64,000 nucleotides of DNA. Source: Winogradskyella litoriviva (GTDB taxonomy: Bacteria; Bacteroidota; Bacteroidia; Flavobacteriales; Flavobacteriaceae). The stretch spans positions 62,001 to 126,000 of the forward strand of contig NZ_JABRWQ010000002.1 in the NCBI RefSeq assembly GCF_013249065.1. Reading direction: 5' to 3'. Under the pieces are notes generated by a model. That model was not told the DNA's origin and made no database searches. It worked only from the letters and a program-made list of their open reading frames with translations. Shown here in pieces: positions 9,389 to 18,231 of the stretch. Within the stretch, counting starts at the first letter, position 1, and the number at the start of each line of letters is the position of its first letter. A program made the translations under genes and the position numbers.

Positions 9389-10429
9389 ATGCGCATTGAA
9401 CACGATATTAAGTTAGGCTTTAAAGATGTAATGATTAGACCTAAACGTTCTACCCTAAAAAGTAGATCACAGGTAACCTTAGAGCGCGAATTTAACTTTT
9501 TAAATAGCAATTCTAACTGGAAAGGTGTACCAATAATGGCAGCTAATATGGATACCGTTGGTACGTTTGAAATGGCTTTAGAATTATCACAACACAAGCT
9601 ATTTACAGCTATACACAAACATTACAGTATTGAAGAGTGGAACAAATTTTTATCAGAAGCTCCAGATGGCCTTGAAGATTATATTGCCATTAGCACAGGA
9701 ACAGGAAAAGAAGATGCCCTAAAACTGAAAGCTGTTTTTAAAAGTAACCCAAAATTAAAATTTATTTGTATCGATGTTGCCAATGGCTATTCTGAGCATT
9801 TTGCAGAATTTGTAAATCAAACGCGAAATCAGTATCCTGATAAAGTAATAATTGCTGGTAATGTGGTTACTGGCGAAATGGTAGAACAACTTATACTCTC
9901 TGGTGCAGATATTGTAAAAGTTGGTATTGGACCAGGTAGTGTTTGTACAACACGTGTTAAAACAGGTGTTGGTTACCCTCAATTATCTGCCATTATTGAA
10001 TGTGCAGATGCTGCACATGGTTTAGGTGGACAAATTATTAGCGATGGTGGCTGTACAACTCCTGGAGACGTTGCTAAAGCATTTGGCGCTGGCGCAGATT
10101 TTGTAATGCTTGGCGGCATGTTTGCCGGACATACAGAAAGTGGTGGCGAACTGGTATTAAGACATGGAGAACAATACAAACAGTTTTATGGCATGAGCTC
10201 ATCTACTGCTATGGATAAATATGTTGGTGGTGTTGCAGAATACAGAGCTAGTGAAGGCAAAACTGTAGAAGTACCATATAAAGGTGATGTTAAAGATACG
10301 CTACAAGATATTTTGGGCGGTTTACGCAGCACTTGTACTTATGTTGGTGCACAACGCTTAAAAGAATTAACAAAGCGCACAACATTTATTAGAGTTGCGG
10401 AACAGGAGAATCAGGTTTATAATTCTTAG
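9389..10429 (+). CDS. guaC: GMP reductase
   Basis: 346 residues from ATG 9389, nearly identical in length to E. coli GuaC (347), starting [14 protein letters not shown] as in the family. An in-frame TTG at 9362 adds nine residues without homology and lies in the -7 element. The catalytic C186 (GPGSVCTTR), T188 and E289 are at the same positions as in E. coli, and the IMP-binding loop SDGGC (218-222) and the YGMSSSTAM flap are intact. The absence of CBS domains separates it from IMP dehydrogenase. The enzyme reduces GMP to IMP with NADPH and releases ammonia, balancing guanine and adenine nucleotides. Monocistronic, convergent with a lipoprotein gene. Confidence 0.93.
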   Translation: MRIEHDIKLGFKDVMIRPKRSTLKSRSQVTLEREFNFLNSNSNWKGVPIMAANMDTVGTFEMALELSQHKLFTAIHKHYSIEEWNKFLSEAPDGLEDYIAISTGTGKEDALKLKAVFKSNPKLKFICIDVANGYSEHFAEFVNQTRNQYPDKVIIAGNVVTGEMVEQLILSGADIVKVGIGPGSVCTTRVKTGVGYPQLSAIIECADAAHGLGGQIISDGGCTTPGDVAKAFGAGADFVMLGGMFAGHTESGGELVLRHGEQYKQFYGMSSSTAMDKYVGGVAEYRASEGKTVEVPYKGDVKDTLQDILGGLRSTCTYVGAQRLKELTKRTTFIRVAEQENQVYNS

Positions 10430-10442
10430 AAATTGCTTGTTT

Positions 10443-11024
10443 CTACATATCATTATTTATCCAGATAGTTTTAAACCACTCACAAACAACTAACATATTT
10501 TCCGTTGGCTTTTTATTGCTGTCTATAAATACGCTTGAAAAAAAATCCCAATGTGCCTTTCTCCATTTCTTAAGTGGTTCAATATTGGTGCCTATATCTA
10601 TAGAAGCATACTCTTTTGTTATTTTATTGAAAGGAATGGTATCAACTTTTACAATTTCAATAATGGCTTTTGCTTTTCCTGAAAAATTTGTAATAATATG
10701 TTTAGTTCCAGAACGCGGTAAATCTACTTTTGCTTCCTTATACATGTAATACAAACCTGAACCAGCTTTCTTTTTACCCGAAACAACTAATTCTGCCAAT
10801 CGATTAGCATCAGCTTCGTTGTTATGAAAATACGAAGATTCTGGCATGTCATCATTTTTAAATTCAGGATTTGAACTTGTATAGGATTGCCACATATCCG
10901 TAACACTTTGGTCTATTGTATTTTTAGCATTTACTTCTGAATTTACTGTGTTTTCAACTGTATTTACAGTTTCGTTTTTACAATTTATCAAAATCAAAAG
11001 CAGAATTATTGCTGTTCTTTTCAT
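10443..11024 (-). CDS. Putative lipoprotein of unknown function
   Basis: 193 residues. A lipoprotein signal peptide is clear: short basic start, Leu/Ile-rich core and lipobox LINC with the modifiable cysteine at residue 15. The mature part is soluble and hydrophilic with no repeats or family that I recognise; it has a conserved-looking block around VSGKKKAGSGLYYMYKEAK. It follows another lipoprotein gene by only 3 bases, so both are probably made from one transcript and could act together in the envelope. The stop is 13 bases from the end of guaC on the other strand. Confidence 0.7.
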   Translation of the reverse strand: MKRTAIILLLILINCKNETVNTVENTVNSEVNAKNTIDQSVTDMWQSYTSSNPEFKNDDMPESSYFHNNEADANRLAELVVSGKKKAGSGLYYMYKEAKVDLPRSGTKHIITNFSGKAKAIIEIVKVDTIPFNKITKEYASIDIGTNIEPLKKWRKAHWDFFSSVFIDSNKKPTENMLVVCEWFKTIWINNDM

Positions 11025-11027
11025 ACT

Positions 11028-11564
11028 TTATTTATTTTCATTTTTCTTTAAAATTTGTTCTTTCAGTTGCGTTATTATTAACGATGCTGTTTCATTTGCA
11101 CTTAATTTACCTTTCTGTAATTCAGCAACCATTACAAAATTTGGTAACATACCTAAGTCTTCTTTTGGGTTAATTAAAGAATCAATTTTTATAATTGTAT
11201 TTAATATATATATCGACTTTAAATTAGTTTTTAAGCTCTCGTTAATATCAAAATATAGATTACTAATTTTATTCTTAGACTGTTTTGTATGATGATTATT
11301 TAATTGTAATTCGTTAATTAACGAATCTAAAACTATATTATATTGTTGAATAGAATAATATATACGAGCAGAGTTTTCTCCTTCGAATTTTTTTATACGT
11401 TTTGAATTAATTTCCTTAAAACTCTTTTCAATTTTATTAAATTCAACCATACTAAGACTATCCATTTTATTACCTAAAATAGTAAAAGAATTCTCCACAT
11501 CTTGTGATATTTTATTACAAGATACTAAAGCAAAAACAGAAAATAAATAAAGAATATTTTTCAT
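11028..11564 (-). CDS. Putative lipoprotein of unknown function
   Basis: 178 residues with lipobox LVSC (Cys16) after a hydrophobic core, so an acylated envelope protein. The mature part is almost entirely charged and helical, with heptad-like spacing of Leu/Ile around residues 30-130, and may form a helical bundle or coiled coil. I recognise no family. It is the first gene of a two-gene unit with the lipoprotein gene 3 bases downstream, and it is divergent from the TIGR02757 gene with a gap of 72 bases. Confidence 0.7.
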   Translation of the reverse strand: MKNILYLFSVFALVSCNKISQDVENSFTILGNKMDSLSMVEFNKIEKSFKEINSKRIKKFEGENSARIYYSIQQYNIVLDSLINELQLNNHHTKQSKNKISNLYFDINESLKTNLKSIYILNTIIKIDSLINPKEDLGMLPNFVMVAELQKGKLSANETASLIITQLKEQILKKNENK

Positions 11565-11620
11565 AATAAAGTGAATTTACAACTTAAAAAAGTAACATAA
11601 AAAATTGCAATTGTTTTTAA

Positions 11621-11628
11621 TATTTTTG
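11621..11628 (+). promoter_or_regulatory. -7 promoter element close to the TIGR02757 gene start
   Basis: TATTTTTG matches TAnnTTTG exactly. Only eight bases separate it from ATG 11637, so transcription should begin within a few bases of the start codon and the mRNA would be nearly leaderless. Confidence 0.5.
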
Positions 11629-11636
11629 TAGTACTT

Positions 11637-12410
11637 ATGTCAAAACTAAAAAAACAAGAATTAAAAGACTTCTTAGAAGAAAAAGTTATTCTTTACAATA
11701 ACCCTAAGTTTATTGAGAGTGACCCTATTCAAATTCCGCATCAATTTACAAAAAAGGAGGATATTGAAATTGCAGCATTTTTAACGGCTACAATTGCTTG
11801 GGGAAATAGAAAAAGTATTATAAAAAATGCTAACAGAATGATGGAAATGTTAGATCATTCACCTTTTGAGTTTATAACACAACACCAAGAATCTGATTTA
11901 GAAAAACTAAATCCTTTTGTTCACAGAACTTTTAACGGCAAGGATTTTATACAATTTGTACAAAGTCTACAGCATATTTATAAAAACCACCAAGGTTTAG
12001 AAGCTGTATTTACTGTAAATGCAGAGAAAGACTCAATTCAAAATGGTATACATTATTTTAAAACTAAATTCTTTGAAATTCCGCATTTAGATCGCACTAA
12101 AAAACATATTAGTGATCCACATAAAAACTCTGCTGCAAAACGAATTAATATGTTTTTGCGTTGGATGATTAGAAACGACAAAAATGGTGTTGATTTTGGT
12201 ATTTGGAACTCACTTTCACCTTCTCAATTAAGTTGCCCTTTAGATGTACATTCTGGAAATGTAGCCAGAAAACTAGGTCTATTAAAACGAAAACAAAATG
12301 ATGGAAAAGCATTGACTGAATTAGATAAAGCCTTAAGACAGTTAGATGCTAACGATCCTGTAAAATATGATTTTGCACTCTTTGGATTGGGTGTTTTTGA
12401 AGGCTTTTAG
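11637..12410 (+). CDS. TIGR02757 family protein (DUF2400)
   Basis: 257 residues covering the whole TIGR02757/DUF2400 family, found mainly in Bacteroidota and of unknown function. Recognisable blocks are IAAFLTATIAWGNRK near residue 45, a central MFLRWMIRND and the C-terminal CPLDVHSGNVARKLGLL. The latter resembles the helix-hairpin-helix DNA-glycosylase motif (PLDxHTGRVA), so a nucleic-acid-related role is possible but unproven. The gene has its own -7 element and ends at a strong bidirectional terminator, so it is monocistronic. Confidence 0.85.
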   Translation: MSKLKKQELKDFLEEKVILYNNPKFIESDPIQIPHQFTKKEDIEIAAFLTATIAWGNRKSIIKNANRMMEMLDHSPFEFITQHQESDLEKLNPFVHRTFNGKDFIQFVQSLQHIYKNHQGLEAVFTVNAEKDSIQNGIHYFKTKFFEIPHLDRTKKHISDPHKNSAAKRINMFLRWMIRNDKNGVDFGIWNSLSPSQLSCPLDVHSGNVARKLGLLKRKQNDGKALTELDKALRQLDANDPVKYDFALFGLGVFEGF

Positions 12411-12496
12411 ATATGCTTTTTATGCTATTTTCCATTCTAAATGAGAACCTAATAAATTCTCATAATTAAAAAACCTATAACCATTGATTTATCAAA

Positions 12497-12526
12497 CAAA
12501 AAAGGCTTCCGTATTGGAAGCCTTTT
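12497..12526. terminator. Bidirectional intrinsic terminator between TIGR02757 and M61 peptidase genes
   Basis: An 11-bp stem (12500-12510 with 12516-12526, core GGCTTCC/GGAAGCC) with a 5-base loop, A-rich on the left and T-rich on the right. It can serve the plus-strand and the minus-strand gene that converge here. Confidence 0.85.
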
Positions 12527-12567
12527 AAATGATATAAAACTTATTGCTTTTAACTCATAAGTATAAT

Positions 12568-14460
12568 CTATCCTTTTAACCAAGCAGCTCTTAAAGCTTT
12601 TTGAGCTTCAGTTGCATTTACATCTTCTATAATAGACTCGCCTGGCGCATAAGCTTTAGACAAGGTTGCTTTAATATGTATTGGTTGGCCATCTCTATCT
12701 AAATCCATTGTAATTTCTTGTCCTTCTTGCCATTCAAACATACCTGTTATAACATCATTAGCGTTCATTAATGTTAATTCGGTTCCGTTTACTTTTTTAA
12801 TTACATCACCAGCTTTTATTCCTTGTGCTTTCCAGAAGGAATTTTTTAATGCCATTTCAGAAAAAACTATTGCCATTTTTGCTTGATCTCCATCAAAAAT
12901 AATATTCTGTCCACCTGCAAAAATATAATTGGTTTCTACCTCTGCTTCTCCAATAGTTAAACCAACCATTTTTAAAAACTCATTGTAATTTATTGGTACA
13001 TCACCTGCTACATATGTTGTTAAAAAATCTCCAACACTTGGGTAAGTCATTGCTGTGATTTCTTGTATTAATTTATCGTCTTCAAAAGGCTTGTCTTTTC
13101 CATATTTAGCAGACAGCTCTTTCATTAAACTTAACATGCTTCTGTTACCATCACTCTCTTTTCGCATTAAAATATCAATACACATACCAATTAATGCACC
13201 TTTCATATAAACATTATAATAATTGTGTGCATAAGGTTCTACCAATACGTTTTCGCTCATAATTGTAAAACTCATAGCGTCATCTAATCCTTTAGACGAT
13301 TGTATTTTAGTGTACATGGTGTTATAAAATGAATTTGCATCAACTAAGCCTTCATATATCTGAAAATGTTGTGCAAAATATTCTGTTACACCTTCATACA
13401 TCCATAAATGTTTAGAAAATGTTGGCTTGTTATAATCAAAATAGTGAATATCTTCAGAATGAACAGATAAAGGTGTTACTATATGAAAAAATTCATGAGA
13501 TATCACATCAATCATAGATGCCTTAAGACCTTCGAGGCTGCTATCTTCGGCAAAAACAGCTACAGTGGATTTATGATGTTCTAAAGCACCATAACCCTTA
13601 GGAGAGGTTTCATCACCTCTAGACAAATACACATATATATCATAACGTGCTGTACTATTTACATCACCTAGATATTTTTTTTGTGCCTCCATCATCTTAT
13701 AAACAGTTTCCTTTAAACTAACTGCAGTGTGTTTACCCGTTGGAGAATAAAGACTTAATACAATTTTTATGTCACCAACCATAAATTCTTCAACATCTAA
13801 TTTCCCATACATCATTGGGTTATCTGTAATATCAAAATAACGTTGTGCAAAATAACTGCTTGTAATAGCTGTACCATCTGCACTCGATTTTGTTCCTTTA
13901 TCTTCTAGAGCAGACGTTCTAACAAAATCTGCTGGTGCTGTAACATCAAGAGTATATTGATTATTTTTTAAAGAATCGAAATAGCCAATAAATCCGTGAA
14001 GATTTAATACAAAATTATCTTCCTCTATGTTTGTTCCGCTTGGTGAAAATGGATCTTCTCCTCCTATTCCACCAGTTATTTCAATATCGAAAGTATCATT
14101 AACATAATAATTAATTTTGTCTAATTTAGTAGCATCAGTAATAGTCCATGTATTATCATCAACTTTAGTAGAAGCTAATTCATTACCATCATAATCTAAA
14201 GCTTTAAAATCGTCTACATATTTCCCAAAATCACTAACAGAATAGGTTCCTTGCACAACTCTAGGTAATCTATATGTAACCGTTTCTGTAGTAAAACGAC
14301 CAGGATTAATGGTTACCGGAACTCTATCATTATTTACTGCAGTTAAATCTAAGGTTGTAACTATTGGGTTGCTAACTGCTAAATCATCAGCATTTGGTTT
14401 TGCAGATCCACAACCTACTAAAACGACACTTAAGCCAAGAATGGCCAAATAATTCTTCAT
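12568..14460 (-). CDS. M61 family metallopeptidase (glycyl aminopeptidase-like) lipoprotein with PDZ domain
   Basis: 630 residues. Lipobox LVGC with Cys17 indicates an outer-envelope lipoprotein. An N-terminal beta-rich domain (about 35-220) precedes the peptidase domain, in which H322-E323-F-F-H326 is the HExxH zinc motif and E356 in LWMYEGVTEYFA is the likely third ligand. A PDZ domain occupies about 515-600. This order is that of the M61 family, whose characterised members are glycyl aminopeptidases. The protein probably digests peptides or processes proteins at the cell surface. It is monocistronic between a bidirectional terminator and its own -7 element. Confidence 0.87.
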   Translation of the reverse strand: MKNYLAILGLSVVLVGCGSAKPNADDLAVSNPIVTTLDLTAVNNDRVPVTINPGRFTTETVTYRLPRVVQGTYSVSDFGKYVDDFKALDYDGNELASTKVDDNTWTITDATKLDKINYYVNDTFDIEITGGIGGEDPFSPSGTNIEEDNFVLNLHGFIGYFDSLKNNQYTLDVTAPADFVRTSALEDKGTKSSADGTAITSSYFAQRYFDITDNPMMYGKLDVEEFMVGDIKIVLSLYSPTGKHTAVSLKETVYKMMEAQKKYLGDVNSTARYDIYVYLSRGDETSPKGYGALEHHKSTVAVFAEDSSLEGLKASMIDVISHEFFHIVTPLSVHSEDIHYFDYNKPTFSKHLWMYEGVTEYFAQHFQIYEGLVDANSFYNTMYTKIQSSKGLDDAMSFTIMSENVLVEPYAHNYYNVYMKGALIGMCIDILMRKESDGNRSMLSLMKELSAKYGKDKPFEDDKLIQEITAMTYPSVGDFLTTYVAGDVPINYNEFLKMVGLTIGEAEVETNYIFAGGQNIIFDGDQAKMAIVFSEMALKNSFWKAQGIKAGDVIKKVNGTELTLMNANDVITGMFEWQEGQEITMDLDRDGQPIHIKATLSKAYAPGESIIEDVNATEAQKALRAAWLKG

Positions 14461-14490
14461 GTTTAAATTTTTAATTTTTTATAAGACGCA

Positions 14491-14498
14491 CAAATCTA
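14491..14498 (-). promoter_or_regulatory. -7 promoter element of the M61 peptidase gene
   Basis: Read on the minus strand the site is TAGATTTG, an exact TAnnTTTG match, 30 bases before ATG 14458-14460. Confidence 0.5.
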
Positions 14499-14544
14499 CA
14501 ATGAGTTACTATTAAAAACCTAAAGGTTTTGTTAAATTCGCAGT

Positions 14545-15552
14545 ATGTTACAACCTTTAGTGAGCATTTTAATCCCTTTTAAAAACACGGAAGCATTTAT
14601 TGCTGAGTGTCTTAATTCCATTTTAAATCAATCTTACTATAATTGGGAAGCCATTTTTATAGATGATAATTCTAATGACAATTCATATACTATTGTTGAG
14701 AATTATGCTGTTAAAGATTACAGAATCAAAGTTTACAAAAACCATAGCCAAGGCATTATAGAAGCTTTAAAAACGGCTTATCAGCACTGTTCTGGAGACT
14801 ATATCACAAGAATGGATAGTGATGATATAATGACACCTATCCGACTTAATATTATGGTCGCTAATCTTGAAAAACATGGCAAAAAACATTTAGCCGTAGG
14901 CCAAGTAAAATACTTTAGAGCAGATGGATTAAGCGATGGCTTTGCTCGTTATGAAAGCTGGTTAAATGCTTTAACTGCAGTAGGAAAAAATTATTCCGAA
15001 ATTTACAAAGAATGTGTTATTCCTTCCCCTTGCTGGATGCTTCATAAAGATGATTTTGAAGCATGTAATGGTTTTAATTCAGACATTTATCCAGAAGATT
15101 ACGAACTAGCTTTTAGGTTTTATAAAGCAGGCTATACCTGTATTCCTTGTGACAAAATATTATTACATTGGAGAGATTATAGTACAAGAACCTCTAGAAC
15201 TCACGAGCATTATGCAGAGAATTCCTTTTTAGACCTAAAAGTGAAATACTTTTTAGAATTAAATTACGATGCATCAAGACCATTAGCAATTTGGGGCGCA
15301 GGACACAAAGGCAAAACACTCGCAAAAATACTGTTGAAAGAAAATATTCCGTATTTCTGGATTTGCGATAACCCAAAGAAAATAGGAAAACACATCTACG
15401 ACCAAGAGCTATTTAATTTTGATTATATAGCCGAACTTAAAAATCCACAAAGTATAGTTACGGTTGCCAATTCTAAAGCACAACAAGAAATTACTAGTTA
15501 TTTTGAAACTCAAAAAATGCAATCTATGATTGATTATTTCTTTTTCTGTTAA
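14545..15552 (+). CDS. Family 2 glycosyltransferase with extra C-terminal Rossmann-like domain
   Basis: 335 residues. The GT-A fold begins at residue 5 (VSILIPFKN) with the nucleotide-binding FIDDNSNDNS (38-47) and the metal-binding D91-S-D-D94. The acceptor region includes PEDYELAFRF. After about residue 245 the chain continues with AIWGAGHKGKTLAKIL, a glycine-rich phosphate loop typical of Rossmann-type domains, so this is a two-domain protein rather than a plain GT2. It transfers an unknown sugar, presumably to a surface glycan. No other glycan gene is beside it. A near-consensus -7 box (TAAATTCG, 14533-14540) lies only four bases before the ATG. Confidence 0.82.
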   Translation: MLQPLVSILIPFKNTEAFIAECLNSILNQSYYNWEAIFIDDNSNDNSYTIVENYAVKDYRIKVYKNHSQGIIEALKTAYQHCSGDYITRMDSDDIMTPIRLNIMVANLEKHGKKHLAVGQVKYFRADGLSDGFARYESWLNALTAVGKNYSEIYKECVIPSPCWMLHKDDFEACNGFNSDIYPEDYELAFRFYKAGYTCIPCDKILLHWRDYSTRTSRTHEHYAENSFLDLKVKYFLELNYDASRPLAIWGAGHKGKTLAKILLKENIPYFWICDNPKKIGKHIYDQELFNFDYIAELKNPQSIVTVANSKAQQEITSYFETQKMQSMIDYFFFC

Positions 15553-15592
15553 ATTTCTCAAAAGCTGAACGAGGTTATCTCTAATGATTATT

Positions 15593-15600
15593 TATATTTG
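15593..15600 (+). promoter_or_regulatory. -7 promoter element of the secreted protein gene at 15658
   Basis: TATATTTG fits TAnnTTTG exactly. It contains the TTG 15598 that would extend the gene by 20 residues and destroy its signal peptide. Confidence 0.55.
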
Positions 15601-15657
15601 AACAATTGGGACCTGCTAGGTTTTTTAAACTCTATATCTGTAGTTCCGTTAATTAAT

Positions 15658-16263
15658 ATGAAATTAAAACTATTAATTTTATTTCTCTTTTTTATTTCCT
15701 TCTCTGGATGGTCACAAACCAAAAAGCATGACTACAAAGATGGATATAATTTCATATCTAAAGCTGAAAAGTATTTTAAAAAAAATAAGATTATAAAAGC
15801 TGAAGAATATTTGATAAAAGCTAGAAATAGCAATTATGGTTTTTGCGGTAATGCTTGGGCTGGCGCTTTTAGTTCAATCCAGCTATTAGAAGCCGAAATC
15901 GAAAACAAAAAGGGCAATCATAATAACGCTTTAAAAATTTTAGATTCGATAAATGGATGCAGTTATGGTGCAGATTGCAATCGTAGGGACGTAATAAAAA
16001 TTGAAACACTTTTCCTTAAACATGGCAAAAATATTGTGATTAACTCATTTAAAAATATATCAGAAGTAAAAGAGAATCCTGATGATGAGAATAATCCATA
16101 TTCAGTATTTTTAAAAGAACTAAATTACAATTTTACTTTTGGCGGTAGTTTTACTTGGGTAAGTTTAGATGAAAATGGGGAACCAATTGAACAAGAACCG
16201 ACTGATAATAAATTCATTCTTATTGCCAGAAAATATAATTTTTATAAATTAATTGAAAATTAA
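15658..16263 (+). CDS. Secreted protein of unknown function, possibly TPR-like
   Basis: 201 residues from ATG 15658. This start gives a clean signal peptide (hydrophobic core 4-16, likely cleavage after GWSQ), whereas the upstream TTG 15598 lies in the -7 promoter element. Two helix pairs at about 30-55 (FISKAEKYFKKN... EEYLIKAR) and 75-100 (AEIENKKGNHNNALKILDSI) look like tetratricopeptide units, suggesting protein binding. Four cysteines (CGNAWAG, NGCSYGADC) could form disulfides in the periplasm. I recognise no specific family. It stands between a glycosyltransferase gene and the BatA operon and seems independent of both. Confidence 0.65.
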   Translation: MKLKLLILFLFFISFSGWSQTKKHDYKDGYNFISKAEKYFKKNKIIKAEEYLIKARNSNYGFCGNAWAGAFSSIQLLEAEIENKKGNHNNALKILDSINGCSYGADCNRRDVIKIETLFLKHGKNIVINSFKNISEVKENPDDENNPYSVFLKELNYNFTFGGSFTWVSLDENGEPIEQEPTDNKFILIARKYNFYKLIEN

Positions 16264-16305
16264 ACTGTATCCAAAATGACAGTTGAATAAAAACTCAAAC
16301 AACGA

Positions 16306-18231
16306 ATGCAGTTTAAAAATCCCGAATTACTTTACGCACTATTTCTGCTGGTTATTCCTATTCTTATACACTTATTTCAGCTTCGTCGTTTTCAGAAAGT
16401 TGAATTTACCAACGTTAAGTTTTTAAAATCTGTAAAGCTACAAACACGTAAAAGTTCTCAACTAAAAAAGTGGATTACACTATTAACGAGAATGTTACTA
16501 CTAGCTTGCGCCATTATTGCATTTGCACAACCATATATTCCTAATACAGCAAATTATAATGAAGCCCAAGAAACGGTTATTTACTTAGACAATTCTTTTA
16601 GCATGCAAGCCAAAGGCAATAATGGCACTTTGTTAAACGAATCTATTCAAGATATTATTAACACGCTACCAGAAGATGAAACTATTAGTTTTTTTACTAA
16701 TGATAAAACCTATAAAAACACTACGGTTAAAGCTTTAAAAAATGACTTAATTCAATTAAAGTTTTCACCAGCACAACTTAGTTACGATGCAGCGTATTTA
16801 AAAGGAAAACAGTTATTCTCTAATAAAGGTGCTGCCACAAAGAATTTAGTTTTAGTTTCCGATTTTCAGCAAAAAGGAAACTCATTTAATTTTGAAAAAG
16901 ATTCTACTGTTCAACTAAAATTAGTACAACCAAAATCTGAATTAGTAACAAATATTAGTATAGATAGTGTTTATATCTCAAATAGAACATCAGAAACATT
17001 AGACTTAAATGTAAGATTATCTAATGCAACTCAACCTGTTGACAACGTTACTATTTCAGTCTTTAATAACGATGTTTTACTTACAAAAAGTGCTGTTTCT
17101 ATTGATAAAGAGGCTGAAGCCATATTTACAATTTCTAACAATGAAGTGATTAATGGTAAAATAGCAATTGAAGATGCTGGCTTGCAATACGATAATACAT
17201 TTTACTTTAACATTAATAATAAACCAAAAATTAAAGTATTAGCTATTAATGAAGCTACTGATGATGATTTCTTAAATCGGATTTATACCGAAGATGAATT
17301 CGAATTTAAAAGCTTCAAGCTAAATGCGCTTAATTTTAATTTAATTCCTCAACAGAATTTAATTGTTCTCAATGAATTAGAAAATATTTCAAATGCATTA
17401 AAAACAGCTTTAGTTTCCTTTAAAAATGATGGTGGTAAATTATTAATAATTCCTTCTGATAAAATTGATTTGAATTCTTACAACCTATTACTTAAAGATA
17501 TACAAACCAATACTTTTACTATTCAAAATTCAAATGAAAAACGAATTACAAGTATCAGCTATAACCATCCACTTTTAGCTAATGCGTTTTACTCTAAAGT
17601 GACAAATTTTCAATATCCAAAGGTTAAAAAATCGTATCGTTTTTCTTCAAATTCTAACGATGTTTTATCTTATGATGACGGTTCGGCTTTCTTAATAGGA
17701 TACTCAAATACTTATGTTTTTTCTTCGGCTTTAAATTCTGATAATTCAAATTTTAAAAATTCGCAATTAATAATTCCTGTGTTATATAATTTAGGATTAC
17801 AGAGTTTAAAACTTTCTAAATTATATTATACTATAGGACAGCCAAATTCTATTGCTATCCAAACCTCCTTAGGCCAGGACGATATACTTACTTTAGATTC
17901 TGATGAAACCTCAGTAATTCCACTTCAAAAAACATATAGCCAAGCGGTTGTTTTAGAAACTGAGAATTTTCCTGATGTAGCAGGTATAATGCATGTAAAA
18001 AACAAAGAAAACATCATCGAAAATCTTAGTTTCAACTATAACAGAGCTGAAAGCAACCTTAATTATTATAATTTAAATGCTTTGGTAGAAGCAGAAATTG
18101 AAACAAGTTTAGCAACTACAATTAATAATATAAAAAGTAACACAACTATTAATGCGTTATGGAAATGGTTTGTTATTTTTGCATTAATATTTCTAATAAC
18201 TGAAATGTTACTTCTAAAATATCTTAAATGA
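16306..18231 (+). CDS. BatA domain-containing membrane protein with vWA-like domain
   Basis: 641 residues. The N-terminus is the BatA domain: NPELLYALFLLVIPILIHLFQLRR helix region (about 5-25), a linker with the Lys-rich stretch, and a second helix near 60-77. It is followed by a von Willebrand A-like domain with the metal-site run YLDNSFSM (about 96-103), a large beta-rich periplasmic part, and a closing helix (about 616-638). Related Bacteroidota Bat proteins are linked to stress tolerance, but this subfamily is uncharacterised. It is the first of four tightly packed genes and overlaps the next by 4 bases (ATGA), so translation is coupled to the dihydroorotase-like gene. Confidence 0.83.
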   Translation: MQFKNPELLYALFLLVIPILIHLFQLRRFQKVEFTNVKFLKSVKLQTRKSSQLKKWITLLTRMLLLACAIIAFAQPYIPNTANYNEAQETVIYLDNSFSMQAKGNNGTLLNESIQDIINTLPEDETISFFTNDKTYKNTTVKALKNDLIQLKFSPAQLSYDAAYLKGKQLFSNKGAATKNLVLVSDFQQKGNSFNFEKDSTVQLKLVQPKSELVTNISIDSVYISNRTSETLDLNVRLSNATQPVDNVTISVFNNDVLLTKSAVSIDKEAEAIFTISNNEVINGKIAIEDAGLQYDNTFYFNINNKPKIKVLAINEATDDDFLNRIYTEDEFEFKSFKLNALNFNLIPQQNLIVLNELENISNALKTALVSFKNDGGKLLIIPSDKIDLNSYNLLLKDIQTNTFTIQNSNEKRITSISYNHPLLANAFYSKVTNFQYPKVKKSYRFSSNSNDVLSYDDGSAFLIGYSNTYVFSSALNSDNSNFKNSQLIIPVLYNLGLQSLKLSKLYYTIGQPNSIAIQTSLGQDDILTLDSDETSVIPLQKTYSQAVVLETENFPDVAGIMHVKNKENIIENLSFNYNRAESNLNYYNLNALVEAEIETSLATTINNIKSNTTINALWKWFVIFALIFLITEMLLLKYLK

